The notes under the pieces: model-generated | The model's input: the letters and a program-made list of their open reading frames with translations, nothing else | The model's database searches: none | What the model was told of the DNA's origin: nothing | Part shown: positions 42,621 through 54,098 of the stretch, in pieces | How the letters are laid out: each line of letters begins with the position of its first letter | How positions within the stretch are numbered: the stretch's first letter is position 1 | NCBI RefSeq assembly: GCF_040412425.1 | Contig: NC_089749.1 | Span: forward strand, 36,962,070 to 37,026,069 | DNA: 64,000 nucleotides | From: Macrobrachium rosenbergii | Taxonomy: Eukaryota; Arthropoda; Malacostraca; Decapoda; Palaemonidae | Reading direction: 5' to 3' | Translations under genes and position numbers: made by a program

Positions 42621-43200
42621 TGTATCCCCTGACTGGAGTCCTGAAGGGCAAGCCAAAAACACTGACGTGGGATGCTCAGCAACAGCAGGAATTCAAGGAG
42701 ACAAAGACAGCCCTCACAAGTGCCACCACCTTAATGCACCATAACTCCACCACTTCCTCAGACTCACCACCAACGCCAGCAACATCGCCTGCGGAGCAGT
42801 GCTCAAGCAAGTAGTCGACGGTGCCCCCAGCTTCTAGCTTTCTTCAGTCACAAGTTGTCGCCGACAGAGACCTGCTACAGCACCTTGACAGAGAGCTGAT
42901 CGCAATCTACCAGGCTGTGCGGCACTGCAAATACCTGCAGGATGGCTCTCCATTCACCATCCTCATGGACCACAAGCCCCTGGTGCACGCATTTACGAAG
43001 GCGGGCAATGTGTGGTCGGCTAGGCAGTAGCGGCACTTGGCTGCCATCTCCAAGTTTGGTTGCACCATCACCTACATCCCCAGCAGGAACAATCCAGTAG
43101 CCGATACCCTGTCAAGGGAGGAAATCAATTCCCTGCACCTCGGCATAAACTACGAAGACCTGGCAAGGGAGCAAGCAGCAGACCCAAGAACACCAGTCTA
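42621..43200 (+). pseudogene. RNase H of element B
   Basis: Frames 42,434-42,814 and 42,821-43,030 give the connection (LTGVLKGKPKTLTWDAQQQQ), then HLDRELIAIYQAVRHCKYLQ and ILMDHKPLVHAFTKAGN. A stop (TAG) interrupts at 43,028. The distal block continues as PSRNNPVADTLS near 43,085. The order is the same as in element D. Confidence 0.85.
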
Positions 43201-44450
43201 AAGGACGGCACTGACAGCACTCAAATGGGAGGATTGCCCTTGGGTGGTTCAGGTGCAATGCTTCTCTGTGACACTAACACTGGCCGCCCCCGCCCCCTGG
43301 TCCCCGCCTCGAGGAGGAAGCAGACGTTCGACATCATTCACAGCCTCTCCCATCCATCAGGGCATAAGCGCACGCCTGATGACAGAAAAGTTTGTGTGGG
43401 CAAGAAGCTGTATCCCGTGCTAAACCAGCAAGGTCACAAGGCACACAGAATCAGGCATTGGTGATTTCCCTCAACCTCGGCTCTTCAGCCACATCCACAT
43501 AGATGTCGTCGGGCCTCTACCACAGTCTGGGGGCGCCAGGTACCTCCTGACGATCATAGACCGCTCCACTCGCTGGCCAGAGGCGACATCTATGGAGGAG
43601 GCGTCAACAGCATCCTGCGCACAAGCCCTCCTCTCCAGTTGGATTAGCTGCTTCGGGGTGCCAGACATCATTACTACGGACAGGGGCTCAGCATTCCTGT
43701 CAGAACTCTAGGTCTCCCTGGCACGCCTGATGGGTATGACACTTCACAGCACGATGGCTTACAACCCCCCTGCAAACGGCATGGTAGAGACAGCACACCA
43801 CTCACTGAAGGCAGCTCTAATGGCACGTTGCACCGACGAAAACTGGAGGGCCCAACTCCCCTGGGTCCTGTTGGGTCTCCGCACCACACTGAGGGCAGAT
43901 GGCGACATATCCCCTGCAGAACAAGTCTCTGGAGAAACCCTAGCTGTTCCAGGGAATCCTTCCCACCATCAGCTGACGGCACAGACACCCCACTCCTGAG
44001 GTTGAAAGAACTAGCACAGAAGCTCGCACCCTGTCATAAGACCTTCACAGACAGAACCAACACCTACAGCCCAGCTGGCCTGGATTCCTGCACCTATGTC
44101 TTCATCAGGATAGACGCCCATCGACCGCCCTTGACCAGGCCCTATAGGGGACCCTTACTGAGTCATCGACAGGACCACCAAGGCGTATCTCATCGACGTC
44201 CATGGCCGGGAGGATTGGGTTTCCATTGACAGGCTAAAACCAGCATTCCTTTTGGACAGTGAAATCCAGGAGGAGGAAGGCAGACATCCCAGGGTCCCCC
44301 CCTCAAAACGCGCCCGCAGACATACCCTCCGCCCCACCAGGGAGGGGCTGTGGGCACCCCAGAGGCCGTGCTATGGCAGATCCAGCAGTTGATGTTGCCC
44401 CCCGTCCACAGTTCTCGAAGAGAAGGGGTTGCCTCCTGCTCCCCCAGCAC
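43201..44450 (+). pseudogene. Integrase of element B
   Basis: Short pieces give the zinc region (FDIIHSLSHPSG near 43,330), the first catalytic Asp (HIDVVGPLPQ near 43,500), RSTRWPEATSMEEA, the second Asp (ITTDRGSAFL near 43,676) and the Glu block (NGMVETAHHSLKAALM, 43,770s). The C-terminal frame reads PWVLLGLRTTLRADGD, and DWVSIDRLKPAFL near 44,215 ends the domain. There are in-frame stops (for example after LSEL near 43,710) and several shifts. Confidence 0.85.
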
Positions 44451-44506
44451 CTCCATGATTAATGTTCATGTCATCCATTATTATTGTCTCTGTAATCATT
44501 GTCTTA

Positions 44507-44519
44507 GTGGGGGAGTACT
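44507..44519 (+). promoter_or_regulatory. Polypurine tract of element B
   Basis: GTGGGGGAGTACT lies directly before the 3' LTR, the expected primer for plus-strand DNA synthesis. Confidence 0.6.
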
Positions 44520-44838
44520 TGTAAAGACGTCAAACGCCTCTTCATTTCTGCATTAATCACGCCATGTATATTACCTGTTATTGTTTCATATTTTTTATGT
44601 ATCTCTCCATATGCATAATTGTCCGGCCTTTCCGCCGATGTATGTACTACTTTGTACGTTTATTGTAACGCAAATTATTCTCATTTATATGTCATCTAAC
44701 AAACGCAAATTCTTGTCCAAGTGTGTGACATGGGAATCTGCAGGTCAGTCACTTCCTTCCCGTCTGCATTCCTCAATGTATACCTGATTTCTGAGAAATA
44801 AATCAGTCATACCCAGATCTGTCTTCTTGAACCTCACA
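44520..44838 (+). repeat. 3' LTR of element B
   Basis: 319 bp, TGTAAAGACG...CCTCACA, with an AATAAA at 44,797-44,802 inside a small CTGATTT...AAATCAG stem. The first 142 bp match 22,584-22,725. Confidence 0.87.
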
Positions 44839-44971
44839 CTCTCTCAAACTTCTCCCTTTCCTTCTTTTCAACATACTCAAGAAGAGCATCACCTTCCAGA
44901 CCCGGAAGCCTACCTGACTCAACCAACTCTTTCGTCAGCTCACTCATTCTGCTTCTTTCTATATTCTCCAT
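44839..44971 (-). pseudogene. gag of element C, N-terminal part
   Basis: The minus-strand ATG at 44,971-44,969 opens a frame beginning MENIERSRMSEL and reading through a GLEGDALLEYV block, the characteristic N-terminus of a Gag class with a charged coiled region. It is cut at 44,839 by element B. The next codons of the same frame lie at 22,583. Two Met codons (residues 1 and 9) could start it. Upstream is the leader and, at 45,015-44,999, a possible primer-binding site (TTGGCGACATGGCCAG). Confidence 0.8.
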
Positions 44972-45498
44972 GTTTCAATTGGTTATGGTGTTGAAAATAC
45001 TGGCCATGTCGCCAACTGTCACGATCCAAGAATCATCTCAGGTTCTTTCAAACTCTAAACAACAATGTTTCAACATCAGCAATTGAAATATGGGAAATGA
45101 ATATAAAAAGAAACTCTCACAACACTACAACACATTTATTCACAATCTTATTTACAAAGAAAATGAAATGCTGTTTCCCCTTTGCTCTTAACCAATGTAT
45201 CGCTAAACAAAATAAATCTAAGCAGTTATAGATAGGGGGAACAGGTTGCAAGGTAGAGCAATCTTAATACTTACATGGTGAGTTGGTGAGTTATCCTTTC
45301 GTGGCTGGGGTTTCAGGTGGGGAAATGATGCTGGCACGATGACCTCAGGCTTGAAGATGTCACAGAAGGGCAGCTGGGAACTCAGCAGAGATGTTGCTGG
45401 TACGAAGACCACTGGCTCATACACATCACAAAAAGGATGTCTAAGATGATGCAGCAAATGTTGTTTTCTTCAAGAATCTGGAGATTGTGCAAATGGAG

Positions 45499-45700
45499 GG
45501 CAGGAAGGGCTGAAGACTCATCCTTGCTACAGGCAGGAAGGGCTGACTACTTCACATTGTCACAGGCAGGAAGGGCTGACTACTTTATGTTGTCACAGGC
45601 AGGAAGGGCTGGCTGCTTTGCCTCGCCTCGAACATGGAGGGCTCAGGGACTTCTCATCACAAGCAGGAAGGGCTGGCTGCTTCTCTTCGTTTCAAGCAGG
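45499..45700. repeat. 33-bp minisatellite within the C LTR
   Basis: GGCAGGAAGGGCTG recurs at about 45,499, 45,532, 45,565 and 45,598 and again near 45,660, each followed by a variable GACTAC/GGCTGC segment. Confidence 0.88.
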
Positions 45701-45834
45701 ACAAGATTTTATGGAGAAGAGTAGGGGCATCTGAAGGGGATACTCCCGTCAGAACCTTGCTTTGTCCGGACCTCTGAGCACAGTCTCTGTCTCTGTCTGT
45801 CTATATTTCTGTCTTGGAAAGTCTCTTCTGGAAG

Positions 45835-45848
45835 CTTATATAAACCTG
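45835..45848 (-). promoter_or_regulatory. Putative TATA box of the element C LTR
   Basis: The minus strand reads GGTTTATATAAGCTTCC about 700 bp before the AATAAA signal of the same LTR. The placement is plausible, with no further support. Confidence 0.35.
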
Positions 45849-46205
45849 TATAGGGAGAGCTAATGACGATAATCATTATTCCCATATAAGGAGTTTTTTT
45901 ATTTTCTGCACAATGATTGGTTCCTAATAACCGCCCACTTCTGATCACGCCATAGACGAGTCCAGACCAAATTTTCTGATGCAATGTGGACCGAATATTG
46001 CACCATGTTACAGAGGTATGGCATAAGATATCGCGTGGGGTCATTTCCACAAGAAAGGGTTTTCATAGACTCGCCGATTGTCTAGGACACGTTGACAACA
46101 GGAACTGACTGGTGAGCAAACACAGGAAGCAGTCACGAAGCAGTCACGTCTTGGAAAAGAGATATTTTTCAACATATTTCACCATTATTGCATCTACCCA
46201 TGACA

Positions 46206-47330
46206 AGGACCTTGTTAAGGATGAAGGATGACTTCCTCCTGAAGGACGATGTGCTCTACCGGGTCACCAGGGGACTCCATGAACCCACTAAAGTCATTCA
46301 CAGACTGGTAGTGGTGGCTCTGTCCCTGCAGCAAGACCTCCTTCACTTGGCACATGATGGTATCAGCGAGCACTTTGGTGTCGCCTGGACCACCAGTGCC
46401 ATCGAAGGAAAACTCTACTGGCCAGGCTTGTGGGAGACTGTCAAAGCTTTTGTAGCCTAGTGCCCAATGTGCCAGATATCCGGAAATCCAAACGAGGTCA
46501 TTCCCAAGGCTCCTATCAAAACATTCCCTCCATCGATGTCCCCTTTCAGGATGTCGTCATTGATTATTTCATGCCACAAGGACATATCAAGAGCAAGACA
46601 GGAAATAGCTACTGCCTCACAATTATAGACAGGTTCACGAGGTATCCCAAGGCTATTCCCAACTGGAGCAAGAGCTCCAAGAACACCATCAAGGCACTTA
46701 TCACCTTCTTCTGTCAGTTCAGGTTCCCTGCAATGATTCAAAGTGATCAGGGCAACATTTTATGTCAGGGGAGTTTCGTGACAGCTTGGTACTACCCTGG
46801 CAAAGCTCGAACACAAGGGAGGAGCAACCTGGGAGGAGAACCTCCCATACACCCTTTTCACTATCCGCCATTCTCCATCCGAGACCCTAGAGTACACCCC
46901 CTTTGAGCCCTTATACACACACACTCTACTTGGGGCCCCCTTGACATCCTGTACAAGGCCTGGGCCGACCCAGGAAAGGCGGACTTCGCGGAGGACCTGC
47001 CCAACATCCAACGAAACCTCTGGGCTGCATGGCCAGTTGCCCAAACCACAGAGGCTGCTACTCGAGAATGAGTCAAGTTTGGTTTGATAAGACGGCCAGA
47101 ACCCACTCACTCAACATCGGAGTCCTAGTCCCCCGAACCAGAGCCACTCGCCCCCTGGAAATCCAGTTCACAGGCCCTCATAAAGTACTAGGAAAACAAG
47201 GGGCCCTAAATTACTTAATAGACTGCAGGTGGAGACGAGCCAAATAGATCCATATCCATCTGCTCAAACCCTACCTGAAGAGAGAAGAAAAGGAGACTGA
47301 GGATGCCCCTCCAGCTCCCAAGGCACTCGT
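46206..47330 (+). pseudogene. Integrase of element A, upstream of reverse transcriptase
   Basis: A resumes right after C. The frame 46,188-46,460 gives DDFLLKDDVLYRVTRG and then the zinc region LLHLAHDGISEHFGV ... KLYWPGLWETVKAF, with a stop before CPMCQISGNPNEV. The core shows VVIDYFMPQG (first Asp) and MIQSDQGNIL (second Asp). The block that should hold the catalytic Glu is missing: after about 46,780 the sequence jumps to FTIRDSPSET/EYTPFEPLY-like readings, which suggests an internal deletion. The C-terminal part (FTGPHKVLGKQGALNYLI) ends near 47,230. Confidence 0.8.
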
Positions 47331-47379
47331 AGGCACCATAACCACGACAACGTCCCTTCAACAAACTTAGAAGTTCTCC

Positions 47380-48350
47380 TTAGCCTCAAATTTATCACTC
47401 CTAGACTTGAGAATCACCATTGAAACAACATATGCCAGCTGTTAAGCACATACCCACAGGTAACCCAGGACCACCTGGGCTACCAACATCCTAGAGCACA
47501 TCATCAACCTGTGGGACAGTGTTCGCCAATCACCCAAGGTTGCTATAGGGTCACTCCAGAAAAGGCAAAGAGAATCAAGGAGCAGGTGCAGTTCCAGCTC
47601 GACCTCGGCCTTATTGAACCAAGCCAAAGTGAGTGGTCCTCCCCAGTAGTCTTGGTACTGAAGGAGGGAGGAGGAGGCAGGCTATGTATACATTACAGGA
47701 AGCTGGATGAAGTCACCAAGCCCAATCCTTACCCTCCCCAGTGCATCGAAACAGCCTTGGCAGTGCTCCTTACCTGAGCAAAATAGATGTGGAAAAAGGA
47801 TATTGGCAGGTGCCCCTGTCAGAGGAGTCACGCCCTCTGACTGCCTTCACCACACCCAATGGATTTCTACCAACGCAAGGTGATGCCTTTCGCCCTCAAA
47901 AACCCCCCAAGCTGTTTTCAGAGGCTGATGAACAAAGTCCTGGCAGGTAACAAGAACTGTGTCATCTATCTCGACAACATCATAAAATATGCCAACACCT
48001 GGGAGGAGTACCTGCAAATCCTATGCCACATCCTTGCCACCCTATGCAAGGCCAACCTAGTAATTAACCTCAAGAAATGTCAGTTCGCCATGGCTGGAAT
48101 AAAATATTTCAGTCACCGTGTGGGAAATGGCAAACTGATGCCTAAGGATGCTATCATCCATGCCATTCGAGACATGCCTTACCCGAGGACCAAGCGGGAA
48201 GCTCAGAGATTTGTTGGAATGGTACAATTCTTTCGATGGTTCACTCCAAATTTTGCTGATGCTGCCGCCCCATCACCAACCTCTTCCAAGGAAAGCAGCC
48301 TTTTCGCTGCACTCCCGAGTGTGAGAAGGCATATGATCACCTCATGGTAG
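47380..48350 (+). pseudogene. Reverse transcriptase of element A
   Basis: The frame 47,511-47,777 gives QGCYRVTPEKAKRIKEQV, SEWSSPVVLVLKEGGGGRLC and a YRKLDEVTK block. The next frame gives SKIDVEKGYWQVPL and TAFTTPNGF. The frame 47,859-48,350 gives KVMPFALKNPPSCFQRLM, then VIYLDNIIKY at 47,967-47,978, where the second catalytic Asp of YLDD is Asn, then GNGKLMPKD and FVGMVQFFRWF. Frameshifts and the catalytic change make it inactive. Confidence 0.85.
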
Positions 48351-48354
48351 TCCT

Positions 48355-48772
48355 AATTAGTCAGCCCATTCTTCACACCCCGACTTCGAACGACCCTTTT
48401 TGTATGGTGGTTGATGCTAGTGACATTGGCACTGGGGCGGTCATGTTCCAAGAAAAGGACAAGGTTAGGCACCCAGTAGCCTAATATTTCAAGAAACTCA
48501 AACCAGCTGACACCAGGTATATCACTAAAGAAAAAGCACTTCTGGGCATGATCTTGGCCATGATGGAATTTGAGTTCTATCATGCTGATCATAAATTTCC
48601 ATTGACCATCTTTACTGATCATAACCCCCTTAAGTATCTCACGACTTTCCAAAACCTGAACAAGTGCCTTATGCATTGGTTGCTCAACCTCCAAGATTAC
48701 AATTGGAGGATCAAACATATTAAAGGTACTGATAACCAGATCACTGATTTCCTTTCCAGGCATCATAACTAA
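48355..48772 (+). pseudogene. RNase H of element A
   Basis: Readings of VDASDIGTGAVMFQ (near 48,410) and, after a stop at about 48,482, YITKEKALLGMILAMMEFEF, IFTDHNPLKYLTTFQNLNKC and IKGTDNQITDFLSRHHN give the complete RNase H block order. The frame ends in TAA at 48,770-48,772, which is the end of pol. Confidence 0.87.
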
Positions 48773-49405
48773 TGGCTAAAGTAATAACAACCTGTCAACC
48801 CCACCGCCACACTGACATAACCTGGCATCCCACCAGAGTGAAGGGTCATGTCATGCCCCTTTGAATTAGCCTTGCCTGAAAGCATAAGATATTTCCTTCC
48901 TTGCTCTATCCTTTCTGTGTACTTAAATTAGTGCCAAGAGGTACCCGTGACCTTAGTGCCACGTCTGGCAATGTGCCAGTCGTCCCTAAGTACCGTGGCA
49001 TCACCTAAAAAAGCCCACGAGCACTTCATTCATGATGCCTCATCAAGGCAAACTAACTACATGACTTTGACTACATAGAGTTAACCTTACAATTAAGTGC
49101 ATGACTAACCTTTGAATTACTTTAGTGATAATTCTACAAAACTGTTTACATTGTTACTTTGATTTATATAATCATAAATATTTTACTAAGAATTGTAATA
49201 TTCGCTGCCTTAGAGTACCAACAGCTTATAACCTAATGAATTTTATCACTAGCAGCACCTCATTCTGCGTTAACGTAAAATTTTGGAATTGGTGTAAAAT
49301 CTTTTGTAATAACTTTATTCTGTAGATACCCTAATTTTAAGATAACGAGTGTAATCAAGGGAAATTTAAGTAGAGATAAAGCATAGTCAGTCGAGTTAAC
49401 TTATT
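48773..49405 (+). other. 3' untranslated part of element A
   Basis: AT-rich with no gene. It continues at 55,944-55,985 after element F, up to the purine tract and 3' LTR. Confidence 0.6.
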
Positions 49406-49416
49406 TGTGGACAGTC
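49406..49416. repeat. Target-site duplication of element F, left copy
   Basis: TGTGGACAGTC, repeated exactly at 55,933-55,943 on the other side of F. Confidence 0.9.
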
Positions 49417-49763
49417 TGTTATTATTATTATTAAAGTAGTTTAACCAGACCACTGAGCTGACTTTCAGCTCTCATAGGGCTGGCCCGAAGGATTTGGTTA
49501 AAATACCAGGTCTAGGCCTGAAGTCAAGTGCCAGGACCCAATAGATCATCCGATACTAAGATGAATGAATTAAAATGAAATTAAAAACTGCACACAGGCA
49601 CATGCTCTCATACAATAAATACATTTACTCAGACTTCCTCACATACATACTACAACGATATATTAAAATTCAGAATATAAATTAAACAAAATTTAAAAAA
49701 TTTTTCTTTTTTGTAAAATTCAAATGTTAAAAGGATTTTCATATTTTTATTATTTACTTATTT

Positions 49764-50903
49764 TTATATTTTGTTAATTAAATTACAGTTCTTCAAGAAC
49801 ATAAAAATTGGAATGATTGAAAATGTGAAAGATTCTGACAAAATTTCTTTCACTGACCTATTTCCAAAAGTAGACATTCGTTGTCGATCATACTTTGGAC
49901 ATTCACATAACACATGTCTGACCGTTATTATTACTCTGCACTCTGAGCACTCGGGAGCCGGGCCATGTGGGCTGCTCATTAAGTGCCCATGTGTCAGACG
50001 AGTATGACCTATTCTGAGGCGTGTTAAAATTACTTGTGCGTGTCTCTCTCTTTGATATGATGAACTCCATTTTTTAACATTAGGTTTTATTTCTTTCAGT
50101 TTATTACTTTCAGGTTCTTCATCCCATATATATTGCCATTTATTTATGATACCCATTTTTATGTGAGTTACATAATCAGTAACAGGGATATTCACATTTG
50201 ATCTTGTCATGTGAGTTGCTGCTTTAGCTGCTTTGTCTGCTGCTTCATTTCCTTTGATCCCTACATGCGCAGGGATCCAACATATTACTACATTTTTTCC
50301 ATTATTATATAATTTATGGAGATATAATTTAATTTGTTGTACTATATTATTATTTGATTTGTAACTTTGAACAGCTTCAATAGCGCTTCTTGAATCACTG
50401 AAAATCACAAAATTATTGAATGACGATTCTTTAATTATTTTTATAGCTGATGCAATTCCATACAATTCTGCTGTAAATACGGAAGCATTATTAGGAAGAG
50501 AGAACTGATAAGTTTTGTCTTGGGACACTGCAGCATATCCTACTCCGTGTTCTGATTTAGATCCATCTGTATATATTGCGTAATGTGGACCTTTTCGGTT
50601 TATATGCTCTATTGTATGCTGTCTATGGTGTTCTGTTGTATATGAGTTACTTTTTGATAAATACTTGAGGTGTGTGCAAATTCTCGTTTTATTCATTGTC
50701 CAGGGAGGAGGTGATTTTACTATTACAGGCACTTGTATATTTATATTCAGCGACTCAAACAATCTTTTGGCTCTAATTGGGAAAGGTGGTGGATGGTTGT
50801 TTATAAATACATCTCTTAATTCAAATAATTTTTTGGTTGGAGAATCACTAGTTTGAATTCTTAAAGCACTTTTCATTGTTACTAGCTCTCTATGGAGAGA
50901 CAA
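49764..50903 (-). pseudogene. ORF2 of element F: RNase H and C-terminus
   Basis: The longest undamaged stretch (379 codons). It contains YAIYTDGSKSEHGVGYAAV, FTAELYGIASAIK, FSDSRSAIEAVQ and WIPAHVGIKGNEAADKAAK, with all the catalytic acidic positions of RNase H. LRIGHTRLTHGHLM and a CSECRVIITVRHVLCEC zinc-like motif follow, and the frame stops at 49,764. The preceding reverse-transcriptase thumb region is in another frame (50,916-51,308), so the ORF is broken at about 50,910. Confidence 0.92.
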
Positions 50904-50915
50904 GGCAGTTCACAT

Positions 50916-52600
50916 TCAACTTGTAGCGATGAATTTTGGTGATGATCTAAAGGCTCCTGAGCATATTCTAAGGCCTTCATTGTGAACAGGGTCTAACATT
51001 TTCAGAACTGCGTCAGATGCCGAGCCATATACTTCACTTCCATAATCAATGATGGACAGAACTGTTGCCTTATACAGCACAGTAAGGGTATGTCTATCGG
51101 CTCCCCAAGTAGTGTTCGATAGTTTTCTAATTAGATTTAATGCTCTTTTACTTTTAGATTTTGCATATGTAATGTGGGCTCTCCAGTTCAAGTGGGTATC
51201 AAATACTAATCCTAAAAATTTTGCTGTTTGGCCAATTGGTATACTATGGTTTTTGATTTTTAAATCTATTTCTTCACCTTTTTTCCACTTTTTATTTTTA
51301 TAAAACATGATTGCTTGAGTTTTATCTATGGAAAATTTAAAGCCTACAGATGAGGCCCATTCATCTATTTTTACTATGCTTTATTAATGATCGTTCTGCA
51401 TGTTTTATTCGGGATGCTGAATAATATATGGCAAAATCATCCATGTATAGGTTACTTTTAATGCCAATAGGTAGATTTTTACTGATATCATTAATTGCTA
51501 AAGTAAACAGTGTTCCACTAGGACGCTTCCTGTGGAACACCGTTTTCAAGTGGAAATGTTCTAGACAGATCATCATCAATTCTCACCTGAAAATTGCGGT
51601 TTGTCAAAAGTTCTGTATAAACCTAGGTAAATGTCCACGGATGTTGTTGTTTTGTAAAGTTTTTAATATAGCATACCTCCATGTGGTATCGTATGCCTTT
51701 TCAATGTCAAAAAGACAGCTACAGTAATTTGTTTTCGTTCAAAACCTCTACGTATATGGTCTTCTAAGTTACAGAGAGAATCCAATGTGGATCTGTTACA
51801 CTGAGACCCAAACTGAGTGGGAGTTAAAATTTTATTTTCTCGAATGTGCCATGTTAGTCGAGCATTTACCATTTTCTCTAACAATTTGCATAAGCAGCTT
51901 GTTAAAGAAATTGGTCTGTAATTATTTACATTGCTGGGATCCTTTCCAGGTTTGGGGATTGGAATTATTATAGCTTTACGCCAATCATCTGAAATAAATT
52001 TCAGAAGCCATAAATGATTATAAAACTCTAATAAGTATGACTTTGCCAAAGGTGCTAAGTGGCAGATCATCTCAAAACAAATATTGTCACCTCCAGGAGC
52101 AGATTTATTGCTGTTCGAGAGAGCATATTCCATCTCTGACATACTAAATTTTCTATTATAATATATATCGTCAATTGTTTCAAAATTTATTGTTATTAAT
52201 TCTATTTTATTTTTTTTTTTTTGTGCGGAAGTGTTCATCTAAATTCTTATCACTACTTACATTTGCTAAATTTTCTCCCATTATATTACTTATTTCTTTT
52301 GGATCAAGTGTTCTTTTCCCATCTTTTAATATGGCATGTCTAGGTGGTTTGACATGGGTACCATTTATTTTCCTGAATTTTTCCCATATTTTTTGTATGG
52401 GAGTATTATTAGAGAGATCTGATACGTATTTCCTCCATGAAATGATTCTTCCTTGAATTACTTTTTTAAATTTTGCAGATAATTTGTTGTATACAGGTTT
52501 TAATGTATCAATTTCTAGTAATAATAGTCATTTTTTGTAAAGTTCTTTCTAATATCGGTAATGTTTTATTCATTTTATTGAACTTTCTATTCAAATTACC
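50916..52600 (-). pseudogene. ORF2 of element F: reverse transcriptase
   Basis: Frames 52,238-51,663, 51,579-51,361 and 51,308-50,916 together cover the enzyme: KSAPGGDNICFEM, WRKAIIIPIPKPGKDPSNVN, NYRPISLTSCLCKLLEKMV, TPTQFGSQCNRSTLDSL, then the catalytic box NLYMDDFAIYYS at about 51,430-51,450 (YMDD), and the thumb GLVFDTHLNWRAHI. Shifts at about 51,660, 51,580 and 51,310 divide it. In this class the enzyme copies RNA directly at the nicked target. Confidence 0.88.
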
Positions 52601-53530
52601 TAATCGTCTCCTATTGAGTGTTTCATATTTATTAATTCTGTTAACTCATCAGACCACCAGGGAACTTTGTGTTTTGTTGGATGGGGTTTTGACTTTGGTA
52701 TTGCTTTATCAGCAGCATTTTTAATGAAATCAACAAGAAATTTATTAGTTTCATTATGATCTTTTAAATATTCAAACTGTGGGATATTTCTAGTGTGCAT
52801 TTCATATCGCTCCCAATCTGCTTTATAGATGTTATAGTGAGGGACATGTTTTGCAGGATTATTTTGCAGCAAGGAAATTAATATTGGGAAATGATCACTG
52901 GTGTGCAAGTCATCAACTGTATTCCAATCCAATCTGTCAACTATGCTTGTTGTACATAAAGTTAAGTCTACTGAGGAAAATGTTCCATGTGTTTTTGAAA
53001 AATATGTGCTAATTTCGTCATCATTTATACAGCACATGTTGTTGGAATCCATGAACTCTTCTATTTTACTACCTATTCTATTTGAGTTTGTACAATGACA
53101 GTCCCATATTGGGTTGTGGGCGTTAAAATCACCTACTATTAATGTAGGTTCCTTGGTATTGTTAAGTAAATCTTTAAGTTTATCAATATCGTAACTTTTA
53201 TTAGGTTGGTTATATAAGTTATAAATTATGTAATTATCATTTTTTATTCGTATTTTAATACTTGATACTTGCAAGTCAGTAAAATTTACAGGTACTATGT
53301 CATAACATACTTTGTTATGTACATATATAGCAGTACCTAAATTTCCTTCTTCTTCTCTAGATGTAGATACTAAGGTATATTTACCTATTGTTGGTATTGT
53401 TTTGTTGACATGTTGTAAACATATTATCATTGGCTCATATTCCTTTAGTAATCGTTGTATTTCTCCCAAATGTAATCTGGTCTGTAGACCATTTACGTTC
53501 CATTGTATAATATAATTATTGAAAGTATAA
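52600..53530 (-). pseudogene. ORF2 of element F: endonuclease
   Basis: The frame 53,469-52,600, preceded by an IIQWNVNGL reading that is continuous to about 53,530, carries PMIICLQHV, GTAIYVHNKV, YNLYNQPN, the catalytic VGDFNAHNPIWD, SSVDLTLCTT and TSDHFPI, the complete block order of apurinic-type endonucleases. It would nick the target DNA. The domain reads through without a stop; the break comes after it near 52,600. The start codon is uncertain, with ATG candidates just upstream of the QWN block. Confidence 0.9.
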
Positions 53531-54098
53531 CGTTAGTGTGTTCAAGTGTTATTTTCTTTTTGTGGATCATCAATCTGCATTTTTCTAAAATCCTATTTAC
53601 AATATTTATTTGTTTTTCTTTATAAGACATTATGTGTCCAATGCACATACAGCCCTTTTCGTGCGTGTCCAAACTAGTAGTTTCTTTATTTCTGTAACTT
53701 ATAAAATTTCGTATAGTGTTTGTTAAACTGTCTTTTGTTATGCTTTCATTTTTGTTGCACAGTTCAATGAAGCATTCATTACATCCACATGTGTTTTCGT
53801 GTGTCGTTTTTTCATTTACTCTTGTTGTACCTATTGTTGGTGATGGGTAATCTCTTCTCCCATCACATAATCATTTTTGTCAATAGTTTGTTCCTCTACT
53901 ATTTCTTTGATGTTCTGGGTATCTGTTTTATTGGTTTTATTATTACTTTAGGAGACAAAGGTATTTTGTTATTATTTGGTTTATGTTCTTTCTTGGGGTC
54001 TCCCGCCTTTATTTTAATGGATGTATCTCTAATAATAGTTGGTTTTTGTTGGTCTTGGGTGGAGTTCTCTCTAAAGGTCTCTTTTTTTTCTTTAGTTT

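Larger units (their letters stand above)
45017..46205 (-). repeat. 5' LTR of element C
   Basis: 1,189 bp with termini TGTCA (45,017) and TGACA (46,201-46,205). The first 360 bp match 21,787-22,148. On the minus strand it shows a TATA-like TATATAAG at about 45,838-45,845 and an AATAAA at 45,135-45,140, giving a plausible promoter-to-polyadenylation span. It also contains a 33-bp minisatellite. Confidence 0.85.
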
